Origin: DATAES01 sp963802415
GTDB taxonomy: Bacteria; Actinomycetota; Acidimicrobiia; Acidimicrobiales; JACDCH01
Reading direction: 5' to 3'
NCBI GenBank assembly: GCA_963802415.1
Contig: CAWDIH010000001.1
Span: 3,038,001 to 3,102,000 of the forward strand
Length of the DNA stretch: 64,000 nt
Shown: one piece after another, positions 28,659 through 39,160 of the stretch
Numbering within the stretch: position 1 is the stretch's first letter
Layout: each line of letters begins with the position of its first letter
The notes under the pieces: generated by a model
Database searches by the model: none
Seen by the model: only the letters and a program-made list of their open reading frames with translations
What the model was told of the DNA's origin: nothing
Program-made: the position numbers and the translations under genes

Positions 28659-29363
28659 CAAGTTGCTCCCCATATCGCTATGGGGCTTGGACCATATCTT
28701 CACCTCGCTGTCGTGCGAGGTGGCTGGCGTATGGCCTCTGAGGATTCCAGATACCGGGACCGCTGCCTCCGGTTCATCAGCTGCGTGATCGCAGCGATCG
28801 CCCGAAGTCCCTCCTCCGATCGATGTTGCCCAGCCTCCATCATCTGGAGGACATGAGCGAATCGCTCGAAGTCGGCGCGCTTCGCGGTTCTCAGTGGGTT
28901 TGCCTCGAAGAACGGCACCACTCGACCGACCAGCTCGCCACGCCGCTTCACGGAGAAACGGAGCAACGTCTGACGATGGTCGAGCGGCCGATGCTGCTCG
29001 ATGATGCGCCCGCACCCGAACACCTCGACGAGGAGTTCGAGCGCCGGCCTCGAGGATGCGGCCTGCGTGACGGCGAACTCGTGCTGGACCTGCCAGCCGA
29101 ACCGACACCCGTGGTTGCGCACCACTGAGATCGAGAAGCACCCTTCGCCGTCGACGAAGCCGACGACCCACTGCTCGGCACCTGGCCTTTCCTGCTGATT
29201 GTCCGCACCGGTCGGATTGTCACTGCCCACCGTCACATCATCCCGAAGGGGTGTGACAGTGAACGAGTACCGCCGGATACACGGTGTTTCCAGCAAATAG
29301 CCAGCTGCACTGTTCGGAATCACTTCCGACAGGGGCAGCCCTCTGCTGCACACAGAGGGGTCA
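28659..29363 (-). mobile_element. Group I intron in 23S rRNA at position 1931
   Basis: The rRNA reads CCTAAGGT, then 705 nt of foreign sequence, then AGCGAAATTCC; in E. coli these are contiguous at U1931/A1932. The 5' exon ends in U and the intron ends in G, as group I splicing requires. Core elements are visible on the minus strand: P strand ATTTGCTGG (near 29298), Q strand AATCAGCAGG (near 29200), R strand with GGCCATA (28736-28730), S strand GAAGATATGGTCC (28701-28689; P7 = GGCCATA/TATGGTC), a P8 hairpin, and P9 with a GCGA tetraloop (28685-28668). P2 is CCCTCTG/CAGAGGG. The exact subgroup is not assigned. Confidence 0.93.
28700..29353 (-). CDS. LAGLIDADG homing endonuclease inside the 23S intron
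   Basis: A single-motif LAGLIDADG protein, expected to act as a homodimer that cuts intronless 23S genes at the insertion site. The motif is WVVGFVDGEGCFSISV (about residue 62), followed by GWQVQHEFAVTQ, LELLVEVFGCGRI, VVPFFEANPLRTAKRADFER and QLMNRRQRSRYLE. The frame is open from GTG 29353, but the true start is probably nearer the domain, for example GTG 29236. The 3' end overlaps the intron core (R strand and P8), and the stop TGA abuts the S strand, so coding and ribozyme sequences are interlocked. The catalytic acidic residue D is present. Confidence 0.92.
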   Translation of the reverse strand: MCSRGLPLSEVIPNSAAGYLLETPCIRRYSFTVTPLRDDVTVGSDNPTGADNQQERPGAEQWVVGFVDGEGCFSISVVRNHGCRFGWQVQHEFAVTQAASSRPALELLVEVFGCGRIIEQHRPLDHRQTLLRFSVKRRGELVGRVVPFFEANPLRTAKRADFERFAHVLQMMEAGQHRSEEGLRAIAAITQLMNRRQRSRYLESSEAIRQPPRTTAR

Positions 29364-29407
<44 letters not shown>

Positions 29408-30278
29408 AGTTCAGAGCTTCGCCCTTGCGGGCTAACCCTTCCCATTAACCTTCCGGCACCGGGCAGGCGTCACAGCGTATACATCGTCTTGCGACTTCGC
29501 ACGCTGCTGTGTTTTTAGTAAACAGTCGCTTTCCCCTGGTCTCTGCGGCCCCCTCGAGCTCCGGACGCGAAGTCCTTCACCCTACTGGGGCCCTCCTTCT
29601 CCCGAAGTTACGGAGGTATTTTGCCGAGTTCCTTAACCACAGTTCTCCCGATCGCCTTGGTATTCTCTACCTGCCCACCTGTGTCGGTTTGGGGTACGGG
29701 CACCGTGTCAGCTCGCTAGAGGCTTTTCTCGGCAGCATGGGATCAGTGACTTCGCCTGATACGGCTCGGCATCGCGTCTCAGGCATTGATGGGGCCCGGA
29801 TTTGCCTGGTCCCCTGCCTACACGCTTACCCCAGGACAACCAACGCCTGGGTTCACCTACCCTCCTGCGTCCCCTCATTGCTTACCGCCACCGGTGGGTC
29901 GGTTCGTCCCGAAGGACAGCCCCTTAGCAACCCGGTCTTGGGATGGGCGCGGACACGGTGGTACCGGAATATCAACCGGTTGTGCATCGACTACGCCTTT
30001 CGGCCTCGCCTTAGCTCCCGACTTACCCTGGGCGGATTAGCCTTCCCCAGGAACCCTTGGGCTTTCGGCGGAGGGGTTTCTCACCCCTCTCTCGCTACTC
30101 ATGCCAGGATTCTCACTCGACACGGTCCACGACGGTTCACACCGCCGCTTCACGCCGGTCTCGACGCTCCCCTACCACGCACACAGAAGTGTGCATCCGC
30201 GGCTTCGGCTCTGGACTTGAGCCCCGTTACATTGTCCGCGCAGGATCACTCGACCAGTGAGCTGTTACGCACTCTTTC

Positions 30279-30321
<43 letters not shown>

Positions 30322-31462
30322 TCCCACATCGTTTCCCACTTAGTCCAGAATTAGGGGCCTTAGCCGGCGGTCTGGGCTGTTTCCCTTTCGACCATGAAGC
30401 TCATCCCCCATGGTCTCACTGCTGCGCTCTGGAGTCATGGCATTCGGAGTTTGGCTGGGGTCAGTAAGCTTGTAGGCCCCCTAGCCCATCCAGTGCTCTA
30501 CCTCCATGACTGAACACGCAACGCTGCACCTAAATGCATTTCGGGGAGAACCAGCTATCACCGAGTTTGCTTGGCCTTTCACCCCTATCCACAGGTCATC
30601 CCCCCAGTTTTCAACCTAGGTGGGTTCGGCCCTCCACGGGGTCTTACCCCCGCTTCAGCCTGCCCATGGATAGATCACTCGGCTTCGGGTCTACAGCATG
30701 CGACTGAACGCCCTATTCAGACTCGCTTTCGCTCCGGCTCCCCATCACTGGTTAACCTCGCCACATACCGTAACTCGCCTGGCTCATTCTTCAAAAGGCA
30801 CGCCATCGCGGCGACCGGCCGAAGCCGGCCACGACGCTTTGACTGTTTGTAAACCAACGGTTTCAGGTACTATTTCACTCCCCTCCCGGGGTGCTTTTCA
30901 CCTTTCCCTCACGGTACTAGTTCGCTATCGGTCGTCTACGCATACTTAGCCTTACGAGGTGGTCCTCGCAGATTCACGCCAACTTTCACGGTTCCGGCGC
31001 TACTTGGGAACTCCGATCGGAGGCCGAATACCTTTCGTGTACGGGGCCATTACCCACTGTGGCGCGACGTTCCAGAACGCTTCCGCTAGGCATCAGCTTT
31101 GTAACTCCGTGGAGGGTCTGGTGCCTCTCCCATCAGGTCCCACGACCCCGAACTGGCAACGCCACCAGGCTTTACCACCAGCTCGGTTTAGGCTCTTCCC
31201 GTTTCGCTCGCCGCTACTCAGGGAGTCGCTGTTGCTTTCCTTTCCTCGCGGGTACTGAGATGTTTCAATTCCCCCGGTTCCCTCTACCGGCCCTATGTGT
31301 TCAGACCGGAGTGACACCCCATGACGGGTGCCGGGTTTCCCCATTCGGACATCCACGGATCAACGCTTGGTCGGCAGCTCCCCGTGGCTTTTCGCAGCCA
31401 CCCACGTCCTTCATCGGTATCAGACGCCAAGGCATCCACCGTTGGCTCTTTGTAGCTTGGAA

Positions 31463-33215
<1,753 letters not shown>

Positions 33216-33537
33216 GATCTCGGCCGGCGAACCGGCTGTCGATCGGTGAAGAGCCGGCTCCGTCACCCTGGGAAACAGGGCTCTGTTGCCGACCCGGCAA
33301 GGACAGCCAACTTCGGCATCCGAAGATGCTTCGTTGTCCGTCAGTGCATTGACTTGGTGAACGGTCTCGACCGAAGTCGGACCGCCCGCACTGGCATTTT
33401 TCGTCCGCTATTCCGTTTTCAAGGTGCGCCGCTCCTCACGCAGAGGTGCGACGGGCACTCGCCCGAACGGGCGTTGGTGCCTCGTGGGCCTTGTCACCGG
33501 GCGCACAACGTCTACCCGGCGTCAGAGGCGGAGGGAT
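33216..33537 (-). other. rRNA operon leader
   Basis: About 315 nt between promoter and 16S, without a gene. It contains CTTGAAAACGGAATAGCG (minus strand, near 33420), which parallels the element before 23S in the spacer and resembles the conserved antitermination/processing leader of actinobacterial rrn operons. The last 20 bases hold the 5' strand of the 16S processing stem. A second promoter cannot be excluded. Confidence 0.6.
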
Positions 33538-33566
33538 ACGCTACAGACCCCGCAGCGGGACGTCAA
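33538..33566 (-). promoter_or_regulatory. rRNA operon promoter
   Basis: TTGACG (33566-33561) and TAGCGT (33543-33538) are separated by exactly 17 bp, the best sigma-70-type promoter in the window. The -35 hexamer contains the stop codon TGA of tyrS. Predicted transcription start is about seven bases downstream. Confidence 0.72.
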
Positions 33567-34813
33567 CCTGCCACGACCACCAGATGACGATGGCGCTTCC
33601 CGGCCCGCAGCAGGAGCCAGCGGCCCTCGACGAGATCGTCCCGCCCGACGACCGCCTCCGGGGAGTCCACGGCCCGGTCGTTGACAGAGGCGCCCCCCTG
33701 GCGGATCAGCCGGGCGGCGGCGCTCTTCGATGGCGTCAAGCCCGTGCGCACCAGCAGGTCGATCACGGCAGCGGGCAGGTCGGCCTGCGAAAGCTTCGTC
33801 ATCGGCATGGTGGTCTCGAGCTCTCGGAGGACTCCCGGCCCGAGCCCGCCATCGAAGGCTCTGGTGCCCTGCGCAGCGGCATCGGCCGCCGCGTCGCCGT
33901 GGACGATGGCCGTGACCTCCCGGGCCAGGACCCGCTGGGCTCGACGCCGCTCGGGCGCAGTCTCGTGTGAGGCGAGGATCCGGTCGATCTCGTCGACCGG
34001 AAGCAGCGTGAGCCAGGCCAGGAGCCGGCGGACCTGGCGGTCGTCGGTCTGGATGAAGTGCTGGTACAGCTCGTACGGGCTCGTCCGCTTCGGGTCGAGC
34101 CAGATGCGGGCCCCGGTGGTCTTACCGAGCTTGGTGCCGTCGGCCGCCGTCAGCAGCGGCCAGCACATGGCATGGACGGCAATGCCTTCCCTGCGCCGGA
34201 TCAGATCGACCCCGGAGAGAATGTTTCCCCACTGGTCCGAGCCGCCGATCTGCAGCTCGCAGCCATGGTGACGGTGCAGCCACCAGTAGTCGTAGGCCTG
34301 CAACAGCATGTACGAGAACTCGGTGAACGAGATCCCGTGCTCGCTCTCGATCCGGGCCCGGACGGACTCGCGCGCCAGCATCTGATTGACGGTGACGTGC
34401 TTGCCGACGTCCCGGAGAAACGCAAGAAGCGGGACGTCTCGGGTCCATTCGTAGTTGTCGACCAGCGTCCACTCGCCGGTCGGGCCCAACACCTGGGCGA
34501 TCTGCTGCTTGATGGCCGCGATGTTGTGCCGCAGCGTGTCTTCGTCGAGGAGGTTGCGCTCCTTCGAGCGGCCGCCCGGGTCCCCGACCATGCCAGTTGC
34601 GCCTCCGGCCAGCGCGATCGGATGATGGCCGGCCTGCTGGAACCGGCGGAGCATGACCAAGCCGACCAGGTTGCCGGTGTGGAGACTGTCGGTGGACGGA
34701 TCCATGCCGTGGTACAGCGTCAACGCGCCACGCCGCAGGCGCTCCGCCAGCGCGGCGCGATCGGTCGTGTCGTGGATCAAGCCCCGAGCGTCGAGATCGG
34801 CGAGTAGGTCCAT
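33563..34813 (-). CDS. tyrS: Tyrosyl-tRNA synthetase
   Basis: Class I synthetase for tRNA-Tyr. The HIGH-like segment is LHTGNLVGL, the tyrosine-binding QAYDYWWLHRHHGCELQIGG and the KLGKT form of the KMSKS loop are clear, and an S4 domain ends the protein (GLTPSKSAAARLIRQGGASVN). ATG 34813 begins the family N-terminus MDLLADLDARGLIH. Length is 416 aa. It diverges from the penicillin-binding protein gene. Its stop codon overlaps the rRNA promoter. No T-box-like leader is visible. Confidence 0.96.
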   Translation of the reverse strand: MDLLADLDARGLIHDTTDRAALAERLRRGALTLYHGMDPSTDSLHTGNLVGLVMLRRFQQAGHHPIALAGGATGMVGDPGGRSKERNLLDEDTLRHNIAAIKQQIAQVLGPTGEWTLVDNYEWTRDVPLLAFLRDVGKHVTVNQMLARESVRARIESEHGISFTEFSYMLLQAYDYWWLHRHHGCELQIGGSDQWGNILSGVDLIRRREGIAVHAMCWPLLTAADGTKLGKTTGARIWLDPKRTSPYELYQHFIQTDDRQVRRLLAWLTLLPVDEIDRILASHETAPERRRAQRVLAREVTAIVHGDAAADAAAQGTRAFDGGLGPGVLRELETTMPMTKLSQADLPAAVIDLLVRTGLTPSKSAAARLIRQGGASVNDRAVDSPEAVVGRDDLVEGRWLLLRAGKRHRHLVVVAG

Positions 34814-34869
34814 TCCGACACGGGACGATAGTGAGGGTGCCTGCGAGCATCGGGACAAGAAAAGCAAGA

Positions 34870-36993
34870 ATGAAGATCATGCGTAGGTTCGCTGTGGCGA
34901 TCGCGTGCGCGGTCGCAGCGGCCGCGCTGGCGACGGGATGCTCGTACACGCCCACGCCCGTGGTGCCTCGGATTCCCGCCAACGCCCAGTCATCGAAGAT
35001 CTTCGCCGGCGACGGGACACTGATCACGACGCTGCACGGCCCGGAGAACCGCATCGAGATGCCGCTCGCCCGCATCTCGCAGTCGATGCAGCGAGCCGTC
35101 ATCGCGATCGAGGACGAGCGCTTCTACTACCACCACGGGTTCGACATCCGAGCCATTGTCCGTGCCGCTCGGACCAACGCCGAGGCCGGATCCGTCGAGC
35201 AGGGCGCCTCGACCATCACGCAGCAGCTCGTGAAGAACACGCTCCTCTCGTCGGGCAAGACCCTGCACCGCAAGTTCCAAGAAGCAGCGCTCGCGTGGCA
35301 GCTCGAGAACCACTACTCCAAGGAGCGGATCCTCGAGATCTATCTCAACACGGTGTACTTCGGAAACGGTGCCTATGGCGTCGAGGCCGCCGCCCAGCAG
35401 TACTTCGCCAAGCCGATCGATCAGATCGGTCTCGTGGAGGCGGCACTGATCGCCGGGCTCATCCAGGCCCCGAACGACTACGACCCCATCGCGCACCCCG
35501 ATGCGGCCCTGGTCCGCCGGAACACCGTGCTCGACAAGATGGTCGAGCTCGGCGACCTCACCCAGCCCGAGCACGACATGGCGGTTGCCGCGCCCCTCGG
35601 GATCGCGCCGACGCCTTCGTCGGCGCGCTACCCGGCAGCCCACTTCGTCGACGAGGTCAAGAGGTTCGTCGAGAACGACCCGCGCTTCGGCAGCACGCCT
35701 GAGGCGCGACGTGACCTGCTCTACGAGGGCGGGTTGCGCATCCACACCACCATCGACTTGTCGCTGCAAGCGGCGGCGGAAGCGGCCGTCGCGCACGTCA
35801 TGCCGAAGGGCGGGCCGCAGGCTGCGCTCGTGTCACTCGATCCACAGACCGGTCATGTGCGCGCGATGGTCGGTGGTTCCGACTACTTCGGATCCGCACC
35901 GACCGCGCAATACAACCTGGCGATGGGCAAGGGGCGAGGCACCGGTTCCGCGTTCAAACCGATCGTGCTCGCGACCGTGCTGTCCGAGGGCATCCCGCTC
36001 TCCGAGGTGCTCACGGCTCCTCCCGAGATCACGCTCGACATCCCCGGCAGCAAGGTGCCATGGAAGGTCCACAACGCGGATCCCGGCGAGGGCGCGCCCG
36101 GAGGCGTGGATCTCGTCGAGGGCACTGTGCACTCGTTCAACACGCTGTTCGCGCAGCTCATCTTGCAGGTCGGGCCGAAGACCGCGATCGACATGGCCCA
36201 TCGCATGGGCATCACCACGCCGCTGCAGGCGGTGCCGGCGGCCGTGCTCGGCTCGAACGATGTCCAACCCCTCGAGATGGCGTCGGTGTACGGCACGCTC
36301 GCGAACCGGGGCGTGCACGTCGATCCGATCATGATCACCCGCATCACCAAGGCCGATGGCACGGTTCTGTACGAGGACATGCATCAGCAGGCCAAGGCGA
36401 TGGACGCATTCGTAGCCGACACGGTCACGTCCGTACTCCAACAGGTGATCGCGCGCGGTACGGGAACCGCGGCGCAGCTCGGGCGCCCTGCCGCCGGCAA
36501 GACGGGCACGGGCGAGGACTACAAGAACGCATGGTTCTGCGGGTACACACCGACGCTGTCCACTGCGGTGTGGGCCGGGTTCCCGCAGACCGAAGTGCAG
36601 ATGACCCCGCCGGCGACGAGCATCACCGTCTACGGGGGTACGTGGCCCGCGCAGATCTGGCAACAGTTCATGACCGCTGCCACTGCGGGATCACCTGCGA
36701 TCGATTTCGTTCCGCCGCAGGCCGTGACGACCACGACCGGGCCCCCGCCGACTGTCGCCTCGACGACCGCGGCGGCGCAGCAGGTGGAGGCGGTATCCAC
36801 TGTGGCGGTCCCCCAGGTCGTGGGCCTGTCCGCTGACGACGCCGCCAGCCGGCTCTCGCGATCCGGTTTCGTTGTCGAGCGCGTCGATCATGGCAAAGCG
36901 GGGACGGCCGGCACGGTGAAGTCCCAGTTGCCGAGCCCCGGGGCGGTGGCGCCCTCGGGGTCGACGGTGACCATTGTGGTGGCGCCGCAGTGA
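34870..36993 (+). CDS. Bifunctional penicillin-binding protein with PASTA domain
   Basis: Class A PBP: a GT51 glycosyltransferase (residues about 40-220, with IEDERFYYHHGFD, EGASTITQQLVKN-type QGASTITQQLVKN and RKFQEAALAWQLE) followed by a transpeptidase with SAFK (GTGSAFKPIV), SFN (VHSFNTLFAQL) and KTG (GKTGTGEDY). One PASTA domain ends the protein (VPQVVGLSADDAASRLSRSG). The N-terminus is a secretion signal with ALATGCS, possibly a lipoprotein box. ATG 34870 or 34879 may be the start. About 707 aa. Its stop TGA overlaps a GTG (GTGA) that opens the repeat frame downstream. Confidence 0.92.
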   Translation: MKIMRRFAVAIACAVAAAALATGCSYTPTPVVPRIPANAQSSKIFAGDGTLITTLHGPENRIEMPLARISQSMQRAVIAIEDERFYYHHGFDIRAIVRAARTNAEAGSVEQGASTITQQLVKNTLLSSGKTLHRKFQEAALAWQLENHYSKERILEIYLNTVYFGNGAYGVEAAAQQYFAKPIDQIGLVEAALIAGLIQAPNDYDPIAHPDAALVRRNTVLDKMVELGDLTQPEHDMAVAAPLGIAPTPSSARYPAAHFVDEVKRFVENDPRFGSTPEARRDLLYEGGLRIHTTIDLSLQAAAEAAVAHVMPKGGPQAALVSLDPQTGHVRAMVGGSDYFGSAPTAQYNLAMGKGRGTGSAFKPIVLATVLSEGIPLSEVLTAPPEITLDIPGSKVPWKVHNADPGEGAPGGVDLVEGTVHSFNTLFAQLILQVGPKTAIDMAHRMGITTPLQAVPAAVLGSNDVQPLEMASVYGTLANRGVHVDPIMITRITKADGTVLYEDMHQQAKAMDAFVADTVTSVLQQVIARGTGTAAQLGRPAAGKTGTGEDYKNAWFCGYTPTLSTAVWAGFPQTEVQMTPPATSITVYGGTWPAQIWQQFMTAATAGSPAIDFVPPQAVTTTTGPPPTVASTTAAAQQVEAVSTVAVPQVVGLSADDAASRLSRSGFVVERVDHGKAGTAGTVKSQLPSPGAVAPSGSTVTIVVAPQ

Positions 36994-37589
36994 GCCAGAG
37001 CGACGTGGTGGCGCCACCACCGCAGCCGAGCGACCGCCAGGGAGCCGGCTGCGCTGGGGTCTGGGGGCGGAGCCCCCAGGGAGACACGGTGGCGCCACCA
37101 CCGCAGCCGAGCGACCGCCAGGGAGCCGGCTGCGCTGGGGTCTGGGGGCGGAGCCCCCAGGGAGACACGGTGGCGCCACCACCGCAGCCGAGCGACCGCC
37201 AGGGAGCCGGCTGCGCTGGGGTCTGGGGGCGGAGCCCCCAGGGAGACACGGTGGCGCCACCACCGCAGCCGAGCGACCGCCAGGGAGCCGGCTGCGCTGG
37301 GGTCTGGGGGCGGAGCCCCCAGGGAGACACGGTGGCGCCACCACCGCAGCCGAGCGACCGCCAGGGAGCCGGCTGCGCTGGGGTCTGGGGGCGGAGCCCC
37401 CAGGGAGACACGGTGGCGCCACCACCGCAGCCGAGCGACCGCCAGGGAGCCGGCTGCGCTGGGGTCTGGGGGCGGAGCCCCCAGGGAGACACGGTGGCGC
37501 CACCACCGCAGCCGAGCGACCGCCAGGGAGCCGGCTGCGCTGGGGTCTGGGGGCGGAGCCCCCAGGGAGACACGGTGGCGCCGCAGTGA
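36990..37589 (+). CDS. Open frame encoded by the 81-bp tandem array (7 x 27 aa)
   Basis: Not a recognised protein. The GTG at 36990 overlaps the PBP stop. The frame reads seven repeats of 27 residues beginning VAPPPQPSDRQGAGCAGVWG and ending RSPQGDT, then closes with VAPQ and a TGA that overlaps the GTG start of the next gene. It could be translated by coupling from the PBP gene, giving a proline/glycine-rich 199-aa product. Because 81 is a multiple of three, both other plus frames and minus frames are also partly open, so openness alone is weak evidence of coding. Confidence 0.3.
   Translation: MSQSDVVAPPPQPSDRQGAGCAGVWGRSPQGDTVAPPPQPSDRQGAGCAGVWGRSPQGDTVAPPPQPSDRQGAGCAGVWGRSPQGDTVAPPPQPSDRQGAGCAGVWGRSPQGDTVAPPPQPSDRQGAGCAGVWGRSPQGDTVAPPPQPSDRQGAGCAGVWGRSPQGDTVAPPPQPSDRQGAGCAGVWGRSPQGDTVAPQ
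37007..37573 (+). repeat. Seven perfect or near-perfect 81-bp tandem repeats
   Basis: Units start at 37007, 37088, 37169, 37250, 37331, 37412 and 37493; a partial eighth follows. Each contains the palindrome TGGCGCCA, the stretch CCGAGCGACCGCCAGGGAGC and the hairpin GGGGGC-GGA-GCCCCC. The unit appears identical in all copies by eye, which indicates recent expansion or active homogenisation. The 20-nt GGTGGCGCCGCAGTGAGCCA occurs on both sides (36978 and 37574). A single diverged copy lies at 44405-44471. Confidence 0.97.
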
Positions 37590-38104
37590 GCCATACGTCG
37601 TTCTTGCGCGCTCGTTCAGCCCGGATCGCGATCGCGGTTCTCCTCGGCGTACTGGCGACGATGTGGCTCTACGTCCTGTTCATCGCAAAGCCCGCGACGC
37701 CGGACCGGCTCGCCGACCGATCGTTTCCGGCGGCGGCGGCGCCGATCTGCGCGACGACGGTGACCGCTATCAGCAATGCCGGTCTCGTCAACCAGCGCGC
37801 TTCCTCGCCTCAGGATCGAGCTGATCTCGCGGATCGCGCCGACGCGCAACTCGCGGACATGGTGGCGCAGCTGCGGACCAAGGTTCCGGCGTCCGGTGAG
37901 GCCCACGATGCCGTGACCAAGTGGCTCGACGACTGGGATCAGTGGCTGCGCGACCGGGCCGCGTGGACGGCCAAGCTTCGGACCGGCGAGGACGCCCAGT
38001 TCCTCGAGAAGCAGCGCGACTCGGGGGAACCGAACAGTGAGGCCCTGAACGCGTTCGCGATCACCAACGACATGAGCTCGTGCAGCACGCCGGCCGGCGT
38101 CTGA
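37586..38104 (+). CDS. Small membrane-anchored protein, function unknown
   Basis: A 172-aa protein starting at GTG 37586. A basic N-terminus (SHTSFLRARSARIA) is followed by one membrane helix (IAVLLGVLATMWLYVLFIA) and an extracytoplasmic helical domain with ISNAGLVNQRASSPQDRADL and WLDDWDQWLRDRAAW, ending with two cysteines nearby (CATTV early, SSCSTPAGV late). No family is recognised. It was probably once directly coupled to the PBP gene, because the PBP stop context is duplicated at its start, so an envelope role is plausible. Confidence 0.75.
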   Translation: MSHTSFLRARSARIAIAVLLGVLATMWLYVLFIAKPATPDRLADRSFPAAAAPICATTVTAISNAGLVNQRASSPQDRADLADRADAQLADMVAQLRTKVPASGEAHDAVTKWLDDWDQWLRDRAAWTAKLRTGEDAQFLEKQRDSGEPNSEALNAFAITNDMSSCSTPAGV

Positions 38105-38146
38105 GTTTCAGGCCTCGAGTCGGACTCACTCCCTTGCGGGTCGCTC

Positions 38147-38767
38147 CTACGACGTGCCGGCCGGTCGCCGGCGCCTCCCTCGCCGGCTCGCAGAGACGTT
38201 TTCGTCGCCCGGCACGAACCACCGCCATGGATGCTCGGCGCCGGCACTGAGACCGATGCGCGCCGTGTTCCCCGGTTGTCCCGGTGGCGGCGTGCCGTCG
38301 TCGTCGATGGTGACACCGCGATCCCCTGTCACCAGATCAGCGCCGTCGAACGTCCTGTCGAGGCCGAACGCCTCGCACAACTTCGCGGGCCCACTGCACA
38401 GGTCCCGCTCCCGGCGCGCGACACGACCGCGCAACCCGCGCATGCGGTCCGTTCCTGTCAGCGGAGCGGCGGCACGCAACAGCACGGCGACACCATCGCC
38501 ATCGTCGCCGCACACCGCGTTCGCGCACCAGTGCATGCCGTAGGTGAAGTAGACATACAGCCCACCCGGTCGGCCGAACATCGTTGCATTGCGGTCCGTC
38601 ATGCCCTTGTACGCGTGACTGCCGGGATCGATCGATCCGCAGTACGCCTCGACCTCGACGATGCGGGCCGAGCGGTCACCGTGCACGAGGATCTTGTTGA
38701 GCAGATCGGGGGCGACTACGCGCGGGTCGCGCCGATAGAAGTCGCGGGCGAGGCGGTGTCGCTTCAC
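38147..38767 (-). CDS. 3-methyladenine DNA glycosylase (AAG/MPG family)
   Basis: Removes alkylated purines in base excision repair. Family motifs are LARDFYRRDPRVVAPDLLNK, VEVEAYCGSIDPGSHAYKG, RNATMFGRPGGLYVYFTYG and CSGPAKLCEAFG. The catalytic glutamate is in VEVEAY. Length of 206 aa is normal. The GTG at 38767 overlaps the thioesterase stop (GTGA). Confidence 0.93.
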   Translation of the reverse strand: MKRHRLARDFYRRDPRVVAPDLLNKILVHGDRSARIVEVEAYCGSIDPGSHAYKGMTDRNATMFGRPGGLYVYFTYGMHWCANAVCGDDGDGVAVLLRAAAPLTGTDRMRGLRGRVARRERDLCSGPAKLCEAFGLDRTFDGADLVTGDRGVTIDDDGTPPPGQPGNTARIGLSAGAEHPWRWFVPGDENVSASRRGRRRRPAGTS

Positions 38768-39147
38768 GCGGACAGTGCGGCGCGGACCTGTTCCGGCACC
38801 GGAGCGGGCACGACCGTTCCGGTCTGGACCCCGACGTAGACGATGGTCGCCTCGAACACAGGCCGCTCGCTCACGGCGCCGTCGACGGCCACATCGAACG
38901 AAGTTCGTCCCCATCGCGACACCCTTGGAACGAGCGTGAGCACGTCGCCGATGCCCGCGGACCCCATCCACTCGATGGTCGCCTGCTTGACCATGATGTC
39001 CCACCCGAACTGTTCGAAGTGGGCGTCGATCGAGCGCAACCACGAGTCGATGCAATCGTCGACGTACGCGAGGTAGTGCGCGTTGAACACCACGCCTTGC
39101 ATGTCGACCTCGCCGTACCGGATCCGGATGTCGTGCGTGAAGCTCAT
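38764..39147 (-). CDS. Acyl-CoA thioesterase, 4HBT hot-dog family
   Basis: A 127-aa hot-dog protein. The 4-hydroxybenzoyl-CoA thioesterase-type motif is IRIRYGEVDMQGVVFNAHYL with the active-site aspartate, and YVDDCIDSWLR follows. YbgC-like proteins hydrolyse acyl-CoAs or acyl-ACP; the substrate is unknown. ATG 39147 starts the first strand. It follows argH by 13 bp and is coupled to the glycosylase gene. Confidence 0.85.
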   Translation of the reverse strand: MSFTHDIRIRYGEVDMQGVVFNAHYLAYVDDCIDSWLRSIDAHFEQFGWDIMVKQATIEWMGSAGIGDVLTLVPRVSRWGRTSFDVAVDGAVSERPVFEATIVYVGVQTGTVVPAPVPEQVRAALSA

Positions 39148-39160
39148 TTCTTCGCGGCCT

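Noticed and set aside
34814..34869. T-box riboswitch before tyrS
   Set aside because: The gap to the divergent PBP gene is only 56 bp and lacks the T-box core; the same is true before pheS.
37007..37573. CRISPR array
   Set aside because: The 81-bp units are contiguous without unique spacers, and no cas genes are present.
36668..37594. Minus-strand protein of about 308 aa across the array
   Set aside because: It is the reverse-strand reading of the same repeats plus PBP shadow sequence; there is no start site or conserved domain.
36974..38104. One 376-aa protein spanning the tandem array and the membrane protein
   Set aside because: It would start inside the PBP gene. The membrane protein has its own GTG at 37586, and the frame is open only because 81 is a multiple of three.
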